From NCBI RefSeq assembly GCF_014655715.1, contig NZ_BNBM01000002.1, positions 806,001-870,000 on the forward strand: a DNA stretch of 64,000 bases, in the 5' to 3' direction. Source of the DNA: Streptomyces lanatus (GTDB taxonomy: Bacteria; Actinomycetota; Actinomycetes; Streptomycetales; Streptomycetaceae). The position numbers and the translations under genes were made by a program. Below are positions 8,959 to 22,050 of this stretch, piece by piece. Below the pieces are notes generated by a model, which worked only from the letters and a program-made list of their open reading frames with translations, was not told the origin of the DNA and did not search any database. Every line of letters begins with the position of its first letter. Within the stretch, counting starts at the first letter, position 1.

Positions 8959-10884
8959 ATGTTCGACACCGTGCTTGTGGCCAACCGGGGCGAGATCGCC
9001 GTCCGGGTCATCCGGACCCTGCGCTCGCTGGGCGTGCGCTCGGTGGCCGTCTTCTCCGACGCGGACGCCGACGCCCGGCATGTCCGGGAGGCCGACACGG
9101 CGGTACGGATCGGCCCGGCTCCGGCCGCCGAGAGCTATCTGTCGGCCGAGCGGCTCCTGGAGGCCGCCGCCCGCACCGGCGCCCAGGCCGTGCACCCCGG
9201 CTACGGCTTCCTCGCGGAGAACGCGGCCTTCGCGCGCGCGTGCGCCGACGCGGGGCTGGTCTTCATCGGGCCTCCCGCCGACGCCATCTCGCTCATGGGC
9301 GACAAGATCCGCGCCAAGGAGACGGTGAAGACGGCCGGTGTACCGGTCGTCCCCGGCGGCCGGGATCCCGAACTGGCCGATGCCGCCCGTGAGTTGGGCG
9401 CACCCGTGCTGCTGAAGCCCTCGGCGGGCGGCGGCGGCAAGGGCATGCGTCTGGTGCGGGACCTGTCCGTGCTTGAGGAGGAGATCGCCGCCGCCCGCCG
9501 CGAGGCCCGCGCCTCCTTCGGCGACGACACCCTCCTCGTCGAGCGATGGGTCGACCGGCCCCGGCACATCGAGATCCAGGTGCTGGCCGACGGCCACGGG
9601 AATGTCGTCCATCTCGGCGAGCGCGAGTGCTCGTTGCAGCGCCGCCACCAGAAGATCATCGAGGAGGCGCCGTCCGTCCTGCTGGACGAGAGCACGCGCG
9701 CGTCGATGGGCGAGGCGGCCGTCCAGGCGGCACTGTCCTGCGGCTACCGGGGCGCGGGCACGGTCGAGTTCATCGTGCCGGGCAACGACCCCTCCTCCTA
9801 CTACTTCATGGAGATGAACACCCGCCTCCAGGTGGAACACCCCGTCACGGAGCTGGTCACCGGCCTGGATCTGGTCGAGTGGCAGCTGCGGGTGGCGGCG
9901 GGCGAGCGGCTGGACTTCGGGCAGGACGACGTACGGCTCACCGGTCACGCCGTCGAGGCCCGTATCTGCGCGGAAACTGTGTCCATTAAAGAGGGCGCGC
10001 GCGGGTTCCTCCCCTCCGGCGGCACCGTCCTCAAGCTCCGCGAACCCCAGGGCGACGGCATCCGCACCGACTCCGGGCTCAGCGAAGGCACGGAGGTCGG
10101 CAGCCTGTACGACCCGATGCTGTCCAAGGTGATCGCGTACGGCCCGGACCGCGCGACCGCGCTCAGGAAGCTCCGGGCGGCGCTCGCGGAGACGGTCACG
10201 CTGGGCGTGCAGACCAACGCCGGGTTCCTGCGGCGGCTGCTCGCGCATCCGGCGGTCGTGGCGGGCGAGTTGGACACCGGTCTGGTCGAGCGCGTGGTGG
10301 ACGACCTGGTCGCCACGGACGTACCCGACGAGGTGTACGAGGCGGCGGCGGCCGTACGGCATCAGGCGCTGCGGCCGAAGGGCGAGGGCTGGACGGACCC
10401 GTTCTCGGTGCCGAGCGGCTGGCGGCTGGGCGGCACGCCCCGGCCCGCGAGCTTCCCTCTCCGCGTCCAGGACCCGGTGGAGTACACCCCGCGCGGTGCC
10501 GCCACCGTCACCGACGACGACGTGTCCGTGACCCTCGACGGCGTACGCCACACCTTCCAGCGCGCCGCCGACTGGCTCGGCCGGGACGGCGACGCCTGGC
10601 ACGTGCGCGACCACGACCCGGTGGCCGCCTCCCTCACCGGGGCCGCCCACGCGGGCGCCGACTCGCTCACCGCGCCCATGCCGGGGACCGTGACGGTGGT
10701 GAAGGTCGCCGTAGGGGACGAGGTGAGCGCCGGTCAGAGCCTGCTGGTGGTGGAGGCGATGAAGATGGAGCACGTCATCTCCGCCCCGCACGCCGGCACG
10801 GTCGCCGAACTCGATGTCACACCCGGCTCGACGGTCGCCATGGACCAGGTCCTGGCGGTCATCACCCCGGTGGAGGAGGACTGA
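8959..10884 (+). CDS. accA1: biotin-carrying acyl-CoA carboxylase alpha subunit
   Basis: 641 residues. The N-terminal biotin carboxylase starts [19 protein letters not shown], with the ATP-grasp glycine loop [12 protein letters not shown] and the catalytic stretch [16 protein letters not shown] linker domain follows, then a C-terminal biotinyl domain with the EAMKMEH motif (biotin on K602). It carboxylates its biotin with bicarbonate and ATP and hands the carboxyl group to the beta subunit encoded just upstream. The ATG at 8959 is chosen because GAGGGGGG precedes it. An in-frame GTG at 8944 would overlap the accD1 stop and put the ribosome site inside the gene. Confidence 0.92.
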   Translation: MFDTVLVANRGEIAVRVIRTLRSLGVRSVAVFSDADADARHVREADTAVRIGPAPAAESYLSAERLLEAAARTGAQAVHPGYGFLAENAAFARACADAGLVFIGPPADAISLMGDKIRAKETVKTAGVPVVPGGRDPELADAARELGAPVLLKPSAGGGGKGMRLVRDLSVLEEEIAAARREARASFGDDTLLVERWVDRPRHIEIQVLADGHGNVVHLGERECSLQRRHQKIIEEAPSVLLDESTRASMGEAAVQAALSCGYRGAGTVEFIVPGNDPSSYYFMEMNTRLQVEHPVTELVTGLDLVEWQLRVAAGERLDFGQDDVRLTGHAVEARICAETVSIKEGARGFLPSGGTVLKLREPQGDGIRTDSGLSEGTEVGSLYDPMLSKVIAYGPDRATALRKLRAALAETVTLGVQTNAGFLRRLLAHPAVVAGELDTGLVERVVDDLVATDVPDEVYEAAAAVRHQALRPKGEGWTDPFSVPSGWRLGGTPRPASFPLRVQDPVEYTPRGAATVTDDDVSVTLDGVRHTFQRAADWLGRDGDAWHVRDHDPVAASLTGAAHAGADSLTAPMPGTVTVVKVAVGDEVSAGQSLLVVEAMKMEHVISAPHAGTVAELDVTPGSTVAMDQVLAVITPVEED

Positions 10885-11819
10885 TGACGCTGCCCATGAC
10901 GGTGCCTGCCGCGGACCTGCCCGCCCGGGTCCGTATCCACGAGGTCGGCGCGCGCGACGGCCTGCAGAACGAGAAGTCGACCGTGCCGACGGAGGTGAAG
11001 GCGGAGTTCGTGCGCCGGCTCGCCGACGCGGGGCTGACGACGATCGAGGCGACGAGCTTCGTCCACCCCAAGTGGGTGCCTCAACTCGCCGACGCCGAGC
11101 AGCTGTTCCCACTGGTCAGCGACCTGAAAGGGGTGCACCTGCCCGTCCTCGTCCCCAACGCCCGCGGCCTGGACCGCGCCCTGACCCTGGGCGCTCGCCG
11201 CGTCGCCGTCTTCGCCAGCGCCACGGAGTCCTTCGCCAAGGCCAACCTCAACCGGACGCTGGATGAGTCGCTGGGTGTCTTCGACCCGGTGGTGCGCCGC
11301 GCCAAGGACGAGGGACTGCACGTCCGCGGCTATGTCTCCATGTGCTTCGGCGACCCCTGGGAGGGCGAGGTACCCCTCCACCAGGTCGCCCGGGTCTGCA
11401 AGGCGCTGGTGGAGATGGGCTGCGACGAGCTGAGCCTCGGCGACACCATCGGCGTGGCGACCCCGGGCCACGTCCTCGAACTCCTCTCCCTCCTCAACGA
11501 GGAGGGCGTGCCGACGAACGTCATCGGCGTGCACTTCCACGACACCTACGGCCAGGCGCTCGCCAACACCTACGCCGCCCTTGAGCACGGCGTCACGACC
11601 GTCGACGCCTCGGCCGGCGGCCTCGGCGGCTGCCCGTACGCCAAGTCCGCCACCGGAAACCTCGCCACGGAAGACCTCGTGTGGATGCTGCGGGGCCTCG
11701 GCATCGACACCGGAGTCGACCTCGACCGTCTCGTCGCCACGAGCGCGTGGATGGCCGAACAACTGGGCCGACCCAGCCCGTCCCGCACCGTACGAGCCCT
11801 CTCCCACAAGGAGCAGTGA
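10884..11819 (+). CDS. hmgL: hydroxymethylglutaryl-CoA lyase
   Basis: 311 residues. A DRE-TIM metallolyase that splits HMG-CoA into acetoacetate and acetyl-CoA, the last step of leucine breakdown. The N-terminus has HEVGARDGLQNE with the catalytic Arg-Asp pair. The C-terminal half has VHFHDTYGQALANTYAAL with metal-binding histidines and the active-site cysteine loop ASAGGLGGCPYAKSATGN. The ATG shares one base with the accA1 stop (TGATG) and GGAGGA precedes it, indicating translational coupling. No methylglutaconyl-CoA hydratase gene accompanies it here. Confidence 0.95.
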   Translation: MTLPMTVPAADLPARVRIHEVGARDGLQNEKSTVPTEVKAEFVRRLADAGLTTIEATSFVHPKWVPQLADAEQLFPLVSDLKGVHLPVLVPNARGLDRALTLGARRVAVFASATESFAKANLNRTLDESLGVFDPVVRRAKDEGLHVRGYVSMCFGDPWEGEVPLHQVARVCKALVEMGCDELSLGDTIGVATPGHVLELLSLLNEEGVPTNVIGVHFHDTYGQALANTYAALEHGVTTVDASAGGLGGCPYAKSATGNLATEDLVWMLRGLGIDTGVDLDRLVATSAWMAEQLGRPSPSRTVRALSHKEQ

Positions 11820-11825
11820 ACAGCC

Positions 11826-12986
11826 ATGGACCACCGTCTCTCCCCCGAACTGGAGGAACTCCGCCGTACGGTGGAGGAGTTCGCGCACGACGTCGTGGCG
11901 CCGAAGATCGGCGACTTCTACGAGCGTCATGAGTTCCCGTACGAGATCGTGCGGGAGATGGGCCGCATGGGGCTGTTCGGGCTGCCGTTCCCGGAGGAGC
12001 ACGGCGGTATGGGCGGCGACTATCTGGCGCTGGGCATCGCGCTGGAGGAACTGGCCCGGGTGGACTCCTCGGTCGCCATCACCCTGGAGGCGGGCGTCTC
12101 GCTGGGCGCGATGCCGATCCATCTCTTCGGCACGGAGGAGCAGAAGAGGGAGTGGCTGCCGAAGCTGTGCTCCGGTGAGGTCCTCGGTGCCTTCGGGCTG
12201 ACCGAGCCCGACGGTGGCTCGGACGCGGGGGCGACGCGGACGACGGCCCGCCTCGACCCGGAGACCGACGAATGGGTCATCAACGGCACCAAGTGCTTCA
12301 TCACCAACTCCGGTACGGACATCACCGGCCTGGTCACGGTCACGGCGGTGACCGGACGCAAGCCCGACGGCAAGCCGCTGATCTCGTCGATCATCGTCCC
12401 GTCCGGCACACCTGGCTTCACGGTCGCGGCGCCGTATTCGAAGGTCGGCTGGAACGCCTCCGACACCCGTGAGCTGTCCTTCCAGGACGTCCGCGTCCCG
12501 GCGGCCAACCTCCTGGGCGAGCAGGGCCGTGGGTACGCCCAGTTCCTGCGCATCCTGGACGAGGGCCGGATCGCCATCGCGGCACTGGCGACGGGGCTGG
12601 CGCAGGGCTGCGTCGACGAGTCGGTGAAGTACGCGAAGGAACGTCACGCCTTCGGCCGTCCGATCGGCGCCAACCAGGCCATCCAGTTCAAGATCGCCGA
12701 CATGGAGATGAAGGCCCACACGGCCCGCCTGGCGTGGCGGGACGCGGCCTCGCGTCTCGTGGCCGGGGAGCCCTTCAAGAAGGAAGCGGCGCTGGCGAAG
12801 CTGTACTCCTCCACGATCGCCGTGGACAACGCCCGCGACGCCACCCAGATCCACGGCGGCTACGGCTTCATGAACGAGTACCCGGTCGCCCGTATGTGGC
12901 GGGACTCCAAGATCCTGGAGATCGGCGAGGGTACGAGCGAGGTGCAGCGCATGCTGATCGCCCGGGAACTGGGACTGGTGGGCTGA
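11826..12986 (+). CDS. acdH: acyl-CoA dehydrogenase, branched/short-chain type
   Basis: 386 residues, typical for the family. Visible are the FAD stretch FGLTEPDGGSDAGATRT, the RHAFGRPIGANQAIQFKIADM segment in the C-terminal helical bundle, the QIHGGYGFMNEYPVARMWRD signature, and ILEIGEGTSEVQRMLIAREL at the end. It is the last gene of the leucine-catabolic operon, 6 bp after hmgL, so isovaleryl-CoA is the expected substrate. From memory, S. coelicolor acdH and S. avermitilis fadE4 are the genes at this position, and acdH was linked to branched-chain amino acid catabolism. The Glu catalytic base was not located with certainty. Confidence 0.9.
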   Translation: MDHRLSPELEELRRTVEEFAHDVVAPKIGDFYERHEFPYEIVREMGRMGLFGLPFPEEHGGMGGDYLALGIALEELARVDSSVAITLEAGVSLGAMPIHLFGTEEQKREWLPKLCSGEVLGAFGLTEPDGGSDAGATRTTARLDPETDEWVINGTKCFITNSGTDITGLVTVTAVTGRKPDGKPLISSIIVPSGTPGFTVAAPYSKVGWNASDTRELSFQDVRVPAANLLGEQGRGYAQFLRILDEGRIAIAALATGLAQGCVDESVKYAKERHAFGRPIGANQAIQFKIADMEMKAHTARLAWRDAASRLVAGEPFKKEAALAKLYSSTIAVDNARDATQIHGGYGFMNEYPVARMWRDSKILEIGEGTSEVQRMLIARELGLVG

Positions 12987-13003
12987 GCCCGTCCGACCAC
13001 CCG

Positions 13004-13048
13004 AACAAGGCCCAACATCCCTTGATTGCAAGGGTGTTGGGCCTTGTT
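13004..13048 (+). terminator. terminator after acdH
   Basis: A long stem with arms AACAAGGCCCAACA..CCCTT and AAGGG..TGTTGGGCCTTGTT, one bulged T and a short loop. It lies 18 bp after the acdH stop and separates the leucine operon from the iron genes. Confidence 0.85.
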
Positions 13049-13120
13049 GATCTACCGAGGCACCCTCACAGCAGGTAAACAGCTTCGATCACAAGGGCCC
13101 CCACCCCTGGACATCAGCTC

Positions 13121-13139
13121 AGGTTAGGCTAACCTACCT
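13121..13139. promoter_or_regulatory. iron box (DmdR/IdeR site) upstream of desE
   Basis: AGGTTAGGCTAACCTACCT matches the 19-bp actinobacterial iron box TTAGGTTAGGCTNACCTAA with a perfect AGGTTAGCCTAACCT-like core. It lies 48 bp before the lipoprotein gene, where Fe(II)-DmdR1 would block transcription. Confidence 0.85.
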
Positions 13140-13186
13140 TCGAATTGTCCGGCGGGTGATCCGCCCTGTTCGAAAGCAGCGTAGCC

Positions 13187-14233
13187 ATGCCCAACGCCAG
13201 AGCCACCCACCTCACCCGTCGCGGCATCCTCGCCGCGGGCGGCGCCCTCGGCCTCGGGGCCGCGCTGGCAGCGTGCGGGGACGACGACGGGAAAAGCGGT
13301 GGTTCCGGCGAGGCCACGACCGCTGCCAAGTCCGGCCCCTGGACGTTCAAGGACGACCGCGGCACCACGGTGAAGCTCGACAAGGTCCCGACGAAGATCG
13401 TCGCCTTCGTCGGTGTCGCCGCCGCCCTGTACGACTACGGCATCGAGGTCAAGGGCGTCTTCGGCCCGACCACGACGAAGGGCGGCAAGGCCGACGTCCA
13501 GGCCGGCGACATGGACGTCAGCAAGCTGACGGTCTTCGGCAACGCGTGGGACCAGTTCAACGTCGAGAAGTACGCCGCGTTCGCCCCCGAGGTCCTCATC
13601 TCCACGACCTTCGACAGCGCCGGCACCCTCTGGTACGTCCCCGAGGCATCCAAGGACAAGATCGCCAAGCTCGCGCCGAGCGCCGCGATCTCCGTCTACG
13701 ACCGCCAGATCACCCAGCCGCTGGCGAAGATGTGGGAGCTGGCCGAGTCCCTCGGCGCGGACATGAAGGCCGACAAGGTCGCGGCCTCGAAGAAGGAGTT
13801 CGAGGCCGCCGCCGAGCGACTGCGCAAGGCCGCGAAGTCCCGTCCCGAGATCAAGGTGATGGCCGGTTCCGCAAGCCAGGACATCTTCTACGTCTCCGGC
13901 ACCAACCTCTCCATCGACCTTGAGTACTTCAAGTCCCTCGGCGTGAACTTCGTCGAGCCGCCGGAGAGCGCGAAGACCGAGGGTGGCGGCTGGTTCGAGT
14001 CGCTGAGCTGGGAGAACGTCGACAAGTACCCGGCGGACGTCATCATGATGGACGACCGGTCCTCGACGATTCAGCCCGCTGACATCACCGAGGCGACCTG
14101 GAAGAAGCTGCCTGCGGTGAAGGCCGGGCAGGTCATCGCGCGTTCGCCTGAGCCGATTCTGTCGTATGCGAAGTGCACGCCGCTTCTCACGAGCCTCGCC
14201 GAGGCCATCGAAAAGGCCAAGAAGGTCGCCTAA
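13187..14233 (+). CDS. desE: ferric siderophore-binding lipoprotein (DesE)
   Basis: 348 residues, a periplasmic-binding-type receptor for ferric hydroxamate siderophores. The N-terminus has paired arginines (HLTRRGILAAGG) typical of Tat export, then a lipobox LAAC with the anchored cysteine near residue 26. The mature part has the helical-backbone binding fold (TTVKLDKVPTKIVAF near the start, YAKCTPLLTSLAEAIEKAKK at the end). An iron box lies directly upstream and the desferrioxamine genes follow. From memory, S. coelicolor DesE (SCO2780) binds ferrioxamines. No permease or ATPase gene accompanies it, so it must use a transporter encoded elsewhere. The start has no clear ribosome site. Confidence 0.9.
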   Translation: MPNARATHLTRRGILAAGGALGLGAALAACGDDDGKSGGSGEATTAAKSGPWTFKDDRGTTVKLDKVPTKIVAFVGVAAALYDYGIEVKGVFGPTTTKGGKADVQAGDMDVSKLTVFGNAWDQFNVEKYAAFAPEVLISTTFDSAGTLWYVPEASKDKIAKLAPSAAISVYDRQITQPLAKMWELAESLGADMKADKVAASKKEFEAAAERLRKAAKSRPEIKVMAGSASQDIFYVSGTNLSIDLEYFKSLGVNFVEPPESAKTEGGGWFESLSWENVDKYPADVIMMDDRSSTIQPADITEATWKKLPAVKAGQVIARSPEPILSYAKCTPLLTSLAEAIEKAKKVA

Positions 14234-14251
14234 GAGACGGCCACTTGGGGT

Positions 14252-14308
14252 TGTGGGGCGACTGCGGGCCGGTTTGCGGCTGGTCGCGCAGTTCCCCGCG
14301 CCCCTGAG
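14252..14308. repeat. dispersed Streptomyces intergenic repeat
   Basis: The gap between desE and the next gene contains GGCTGGTCGCGCAGTTCC followed by CCGCGCCCC (14278-14304), with a related GC-rich stretch before it. I recognise this as a very common intergenic element in Streptomyces genomes. Its function is not established; it can form a partial stem and may act as a terminator or attenuator. Confidence 0.7.
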
Positions 14309-14344
14309 TAGGCACACCTGACGTCGATTTGGGAGTTGCCCCCT

Positions 14345-15154
14345 ATGACCACCGCCGTCGCCGCCCCCTTCCGCTTCTTCTCCCTCCAAGTCATACGGAC
14401 GCGGCAGCTCGGGCCGTCCATGGTCCGGGTCACCTTTGGTGGGGACGAGCTCGCGTACTTCTTCTCCGACGGGCGTGACCAGTCCCTGTCGCTCTTTCTG
14501 CCGCACCCGGGGCAGAGCGAGCCGCAGGTTCCGCTGGAGCTCGGTGACGGGTGGTGGCAGGGGTGGCGGGAACTGCCGGACGACGTACGGGCCGTGATGC
14601 GGTCGTACACGCTGCGCTCCCTGCGCCGGAACCCCGACGAGATCGACATCGACTTCGTGCTGCACACTCCGGCAGGACCCGCGTCCGAGTGGGCCTCGCG
14701 GGCCGCCGCCGGTGACCGGGTCCTGCTACTCGGGCCCGCGATCGCGGACAACCGGGCGATCCGGTTCCGGCCGCCGGAGGACGCCGACCTTGTCGTCATC
14801 TGGGGCGACGAGACCGCCGTACCCGCCGTCTCCGCCATCCTCGAATCCCTGCCGGCCGGCACCCGTGCCCGGGTGTGGCTGGAGGTGCATGACGCCGGGG
14901 ACATCCAGGATCTGGTGACGGAGGCCGACGCCGAGATCACCTGGCTGGTGCGGGAGGACGCCCTGGATGTCGTCCGAGCCTCCCAACTCCCGCCCGCCGA
15001 GCACCCGTACGTCTGGATCGCCGGTGAGTCCGGCCGGGTGAAGGCGCTGCGGCGGCACTTCGTCGGTGAACGCGGGATCGACCGGCGCAGGGTGACATTC
15101 GTCGGCTACTGGCGCCAGGGGATGACCGAGGAACAGCTGCGCGCCGCCGAGTAG
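14345..15154 (+). CDS. desF: siderophore-interacting protein (ferric-siderophore reductase)
   Basis: 269 residues of the SIP/ViuB flavoprotein family, which reduces Fe(III)-siderophores in the cytoplasm with NAD(P)H and FAD. The N-terminal FAD domain has the RSYTLRSLR motif; the C-terminal domain (about 145 on) has IWGDETAVPAVSAILESL and the terminal VTFVGYWRQGMTEEQL signature. The ATG at 14345 is chosen with GGGAG 9 bp upstream; a TTG at 14336 is less likely. It lies between the receptor gene and desA, so reduction of imported ferrioxamine is the natural role. The symbol is used loosely by analogy with this gene position. Confidence 0.88.
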   Translation: MTTAVAAPFRFFSLQVIRTRQLGPSMVRVTFGGDELAYFFSDGRDQSLSLFLPHPGQSEPQVPLELGDGWWQGWRELPDDVRAVMRSYTLRSLRRNPDEIDIDFVLHTPAGPASEWASRAAAGDRVLLLGPAIADNRAIRFRPPEDADLVVIWGDETAVPAVSAILESLPAGTRARVWLEVHDAGDIQDLVTEADAEITWLVREDALDVVRASQLPPAEHPYVWIAGESGRVKALRRHFVGERGIDRRRVTFVGYWRQGMTEEQLRAAE

Positions 15155-15213
15155 TCACTCCCGGGATCGACGTGATCACGGTCACGGTCGAGGCCGCCCT
15201 AAGCCTCCGTTAG

Positions 15214-15232
15214 TTAGGTTAGGCTTACCTAA
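15214..15232. promoter_or_regulatory. iron box upstream of desA
   Basis: TTAGGTTAGGCTTACCTAA is a full 19-bp match to the actinobacterial DmdR1/IdeR consensus. It lies 57 bp before desA and would make the whole desABCD operon iron-repressed. Confidence 0.92.
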
Positions 15233-15289
15233 GTTGAACCACGGCACCCCCCGCACAAACACGGCCCGTCCCCACCGGAGGACCTCCCC

Positions 15290-18534
<3,245 letters not shown>

Positions 18535-18538
<4 letters not shown>

Positions 18539-20307
18539 CCCTGTCCGACGCCGTAGCGCATCTGTCCCCCCACCGCTGGGCGCGGGCCAACCGCCTCCTG
18601 ATCCGCAAGGCACTCGCCGAGTTCGCGCACGAGCGCCTGATCACACCGGAGGCCGCCGAGGACGGCGCGTACGTCGTCCGCAGCGACGACGGCCTCACCC
18701 GCTACACCTTCACGGCCGTACTCCGTGCCCTCGACCACTGGCAGATCGACGCCGACTCGATCACCCGCCACCGTGACGGGGCCGAACTCCCGCTCGCCGC
18801 CCTGGACTTCTTCATCGAGCTCCAGAAGTCCCTGGGCCTGAGCGACGAGGTCCTGCCGGTCTACCTGGAGGAGATCTCCTCCACGCTCTCCGGCACCTGC
18901 TACAAGCTGACCAAGCCGCAGGTCCCGGTCGCCGAGCTGGCGAAGTCCGGCTTCCAGGCCATCGAGACCGGCATGACCGAGGGCCACCCCTGCTTCGTCG
19001 CCAACAACGGGCGGCTCGGCTTCGGCATCCACGAGTACCTCTCGTACGCCCCCGAGACCGCGAGCCCGGTCCGCCTGGTGTGGCTGGCGGCCCATCGCTC
19101 CCGCGCCGCGTTCACGGCCGGTGTCGGCATCGGGTACGAGACCTTCGTACGCGACGAGCTGGGCGCGGAGACCGTCGAGCGCTTCCACGCCGTCCTGCAC
19201 GACCAGGACCTGGACCCCGCCGACTATCTCCTCATCCCGGTCCACCCCTGGCAGTGGTGGAACAAGCTGACGGTCACCTTCGCCGCCGAGGTCGCCCAGA
19301 AGCACCTCGTGTGCGTGGGCGAGGGCGACGACGAGTATCTGGCCCAGCAGTCCATCCGGACCTTCTTCAACACCTCCAGCCCCGAGAAGCACTACGTCAA
19401 GACGGCCCTGTCCGTCATCAACATGGGCTTCATGCGCGGACTGTCCGCCGCCTACATGGAGGCGACCCCGGCCATCAACGACTGGCTGGCCCAACTCATC
19501 GACAACGACCCGGTGTTGAAGGCCACGGGCCTGTCGATCATCCGCGAGCGCGCCGCCGTGGGCTACCGGCACCTGGAGTACGAGGCGGCCACCGACCGCT
19601 ACTCGCCGTACCGCAAGATGCTGGCGGCACTGTGGCGCGAGAGCCCGGTGACCCAGCTGAAGGACGGCGAGTCACTGGCCACCATGGCCTCCCTCGTCCA
19701 TGTCGACGACGAGGGCGCGTCCTTCGCGGGCGCGCTGATCACCGAGTCGGGCCTCACCCCGACGGAGTGGCTGCGCCGCTACCTGAAGGCCTACTTCACC
19801 CCGCTCCTCCACAGCTTCTACGCCTACGACCTCGTGTACATGCCGCACGGCGAGAACGTCATCCTGGTCCTGAGGGACGGCGTCGTCCAGCGCGCGATCT
19901 ACAAGGACATCGCCGAGGAGATCGCCGTCATGGACGTGGACGCGGTGCTGCCGCCCACGGTCGAGCGGCTGCGCGTGGACGTCCCGGAGGAGAAGAAGCT
20001 CCTGTCCATCTTCACGGACGTGTTCGACTGTTTCTTCCGCTTCCTCGCCGCGAACCTCGCCGCCGAGGAAATCCTCACGGAGGACGACTTCTGGCGCACG
20101 GTCGCCGAGGTCACCCGGGACTACCAGCACTCGGTGCCCGAACTCGCCGACAAGTTCAAGCAGTACGACATGTTCGCCCCCGAGTTCGCCCTGTCCTGCC
20201 TCAACCGCCTCCAGCTCCGCAACAACAAGCAGATGGTGGATCTGGCGGATCCGGCGGGGGCATTGCAGCTGGTGGGCAACCTGAAGAACCCGATAGCGGG
20301 GCTGTAG
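18535..20307 (+). CDS. desD: desferrioxamine NIS synthetase
   Basis: 590 residues, an IucA/IucC-type NRPS-independent siderophore synthetase that uses ATP to trimerise and cyclise N-hydroxy-N-succinylcadaverine into desferrioxamine E, or joins acetylated units for B. The IucA/IucC core includes GHPCFVANNGRLGFG, LIPVHPWQWWNK and RTFFNTSSPEKHYVKTALS (adenylation). The C-terminal FhuF-like domain includes MPHGENVILVLRDG. Length and context match S. coelicolor DesD. A strong hairpin follows the gene. Confidence 0.96.
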
Positions 20308-20327
20308 CAGGCCCACACAGAGCTGGC

Positions 20328-20362
20328 GGGCACCCCCGGAGTACGGTCCTCCGGGGGTGCCC
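20328..20362. terminator. bidirectional terminator between desD and hexosaminidase gene
   Basis: Perfect 13-bp arms GGGCACCCCCGGA and TCCGGGGGTGCCC with a 9-base loop lie in the 63 bp between the convergent stops. It can end transcription from both sides. Confidence 0.88.
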
Positions 20363-20370
20363 GTCTTCAT

Positions 20371-21954
20371 TCACCAGGGAACTTGCGGCGACCGGTAGAA
20401 GTTGATCCCCAACGCCTCCCACCGCGGCCCCTGCGCGGCGAGCCGCACCTTGTAGCCGTCCCAGTCATGCGTGGCAGCCGGCGACCACCCCAGCTCAGCC
20501 ACCCCCGCCAGCCTCGGGAACGCCATGTACTCGAGGTCCGAGGACTTCGAGAGCGTCTCAGTCCACATCGGCGCCTCGACGCCCCGCACAGCGGCGGAAG
20601 GAACTCCCGGCAGATAGTCGCCCGGATCCCAGTCGTAGGACCGCTTCACCTCAACCAGCCCCGCCCAGTCCAGCCCAAGCGGTGTATCGGCGGTGTACTT
20701 CATATCGAGGTAGATCCGATCGGCCGGAGACAGCACGACCCCGGTCCCGTTCTGCGCGGCCCTCGCAACCTGCGCCTTCTCCTCCGCACTCGTGCTGTCC
20801 AGCCCCCAGTACTGAGCGACGGCGCCCGGAGCCGGAGTGGCCCCGGTGAGCTGATGCCACCCCACCACGGTCTTTCCGTACTCCGCGACGATCGGCTGCA
20901 CCCGGTCCATGAACTTCACATAGTCCTCGTGACTCGTGGAGTGCGCCTCGTCCCCGCCGATGTGCAGATACTTCCCCGGCGTCAGCGCGGCCAGCTCCCG
21001 GATCACGTCGTCCACGAAGTCGTACGTGATGTCCTTGCCGACGCACAGCGAGCTGAAGCCGACCTCGGTGCCGGTGTAGAGCGGCGGAGCCACCCCATCG
21101 CAATTGAGCTCGGCATACGACGCCAGCGCCGCATTCGTGTGCCCCGGCATATCGATCTCAGGCACGACCTCAAGATGACGCGAGGAGGCGTACCGGACGA
21201 TCTCCTTGTAGTCGGCCTTGGTGTAGTACCCGCCGGGCCCGCCGCCGACCTGCGTGGAGCCGCCGTACGTCGCCAGCCGCGGCCAGGAGTCGATGGCGAT
21301 GCGCCAGCCCTGGTCGTCGCTGAGGTGCAGATGCAGCTTGTTGAACTTGTACAGGGCGAGTTGATCGACGTACCGCTTGACCTGGTCGACGGTGAAGAAG
21401 TGCCTGGAGACGTCGAGCATCGCGCCGCGCCAGCCGTAGCGCGGGGTGTCCCGGATGGTGCCGCCCGCGACCAGCCAGGGGCCGGGCTGGACGGTGTTCT
21501 TCTCGACGGCGGCGGGCAGCAGCTGGCGCAGGGTCTGGACGCCGTGGAAGAGCCCGGAGGGCTTCGCGGCGGTGATGGTGACGCCGCCGCGGCCGCTGTC
21601 CAGGCGGTAGCCCTCCGCACCGAACGAGCCCTGGGCGAGGCGCAGTCGGATGCCGCCTTCGCCATGGGCGGTGACGGGGAGGCGGTAGCCGGTGGAGGGG
21701 CGCAGGACGGACGCGAGGTACTCGCCGACGCGGCGGGCCTCACGGGAGTCGTCCACGCGTATCCGGGTGCCGCTGGTGATCCGGTACGGCGATCCGCCCG
21801 GGGTGACCGAGGCGGGCGCCGGGACCAGCCGGTCGAGCGGTCCCGGCGATGCCGCCTCGGCGGGGGCGGCCCCTGTCACCGAGACGCCCATCGCGACCAG
21901 CAGCAGGGAACCGAGAAGGCGCAGCGTTCTGAGTCTCACAAGACCGTGTCTCAC
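20371..21954 (-). CDS. secreted beta-N-acetylhexosaminidase (GH20)
   Basis: 527 residues. An N-terminal signal peptide (RLRTLRLLGSLLLVAMGVSV, cleaved near AEAAS) precedes a GH20b domain and the GH20 catalytic barrel. The barrel has the strand HLHLSDDQGWRIAIDSWP and the catalytic Asp-Glu pair in HIGGDEAHS. The enzyme releases GlcNAc from chitin oligomers by substrate-assisted catalysis. The GTG at 21954 has GAAGGGA 7 bp upstream; the open frame continues upstream without a plausible start. A DasR-like site lies about 50 bp upstream, fitting GlcNAc control. The gene equals SCO2786 in position. Confidence 0.92.
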   Translation of the reverse strand: MRHGLVRLRTLRLLGSLLLVAMGVSVTGAAPAEAASPGPLDRLVPAPASVTPGGSPYRITSGTRIRVDDSREARRVGEYLASVLRPSTGYRLPVTAHGEGGIRLRLAQGSFGAEGYRLDSGRGGVTITAAKPSGLFHGVQTLRQLLPAAVEKNTVQPGPWLVAGGTIRDTPRYGWRGAMLDVSRHFFTVDQVKRYVDQLALYKFNKLHLHLSDDQGWRIAIDSWPRLATYGGSTQVGGGPGGYYTKADYKEIVRYASSRHLEVVPEIDMPGHTNAALASYAELNCDGVAPPLYTGTEVGFSSLCVGKDITYDFVDDVIRELAALTPGKYLHIGGDEAHSTSHEDYVKFMDRVQPIVAEYGKTVVGWHQLTGATPAPGAVAQYWGLDSTSAEEKAQVARAAQNGTGVVLSPADRIYLDMKYTADTPLGLDWAGLVEVKRSYDWDPGDYLPGVPSAAVRGVEAPMWTETLSKSSDLEYMAFPRLAGVAELGWSPAATHDWDGYKVRLAAQGPRWEALGINFYRSPQVPW

Positions 21955-22003
21955 AAAACCGTCCCTTCGACGAGCCGTTGAGCCATCGAGCCGTTGAGCT
22001 CCA

Positions 22004-22019
22004 AGAGGTCTGGACCACC
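22004..22019. promoter_or_regulatory. probable DasR-responsive element (dre)
   Basis: AGAGGTCTGGACCACC matches the DasR consensus ACTGGTCTAGACCACT at 12 of 16 positions, including both GGTC and GACC cores. It lies between the hexosaminidase start and the divergent DUF4429 gene. DasR is the GlcNAc-responsive repressor of chitin genes. Confidence 0.7.
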
Positions 22020-22050
22020 CTCTCGTGAGACAGGTGGAACAATCCACCCC

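Noticed and set aside
8815..11112. A 765-residue minus-strand open frame across accA1 and hmgL
   Set aside because: Arg/Gly/Ala-rich shadow of the biotin subunit gene, with no motif and no ribosome site.
13121..15232. A full siderophore ABC transporter in the des region
   Set aside because: Only a binding lipoprotein and a reductase are encoded. No permease or ATPase gene is present between 13 and 20 kb.
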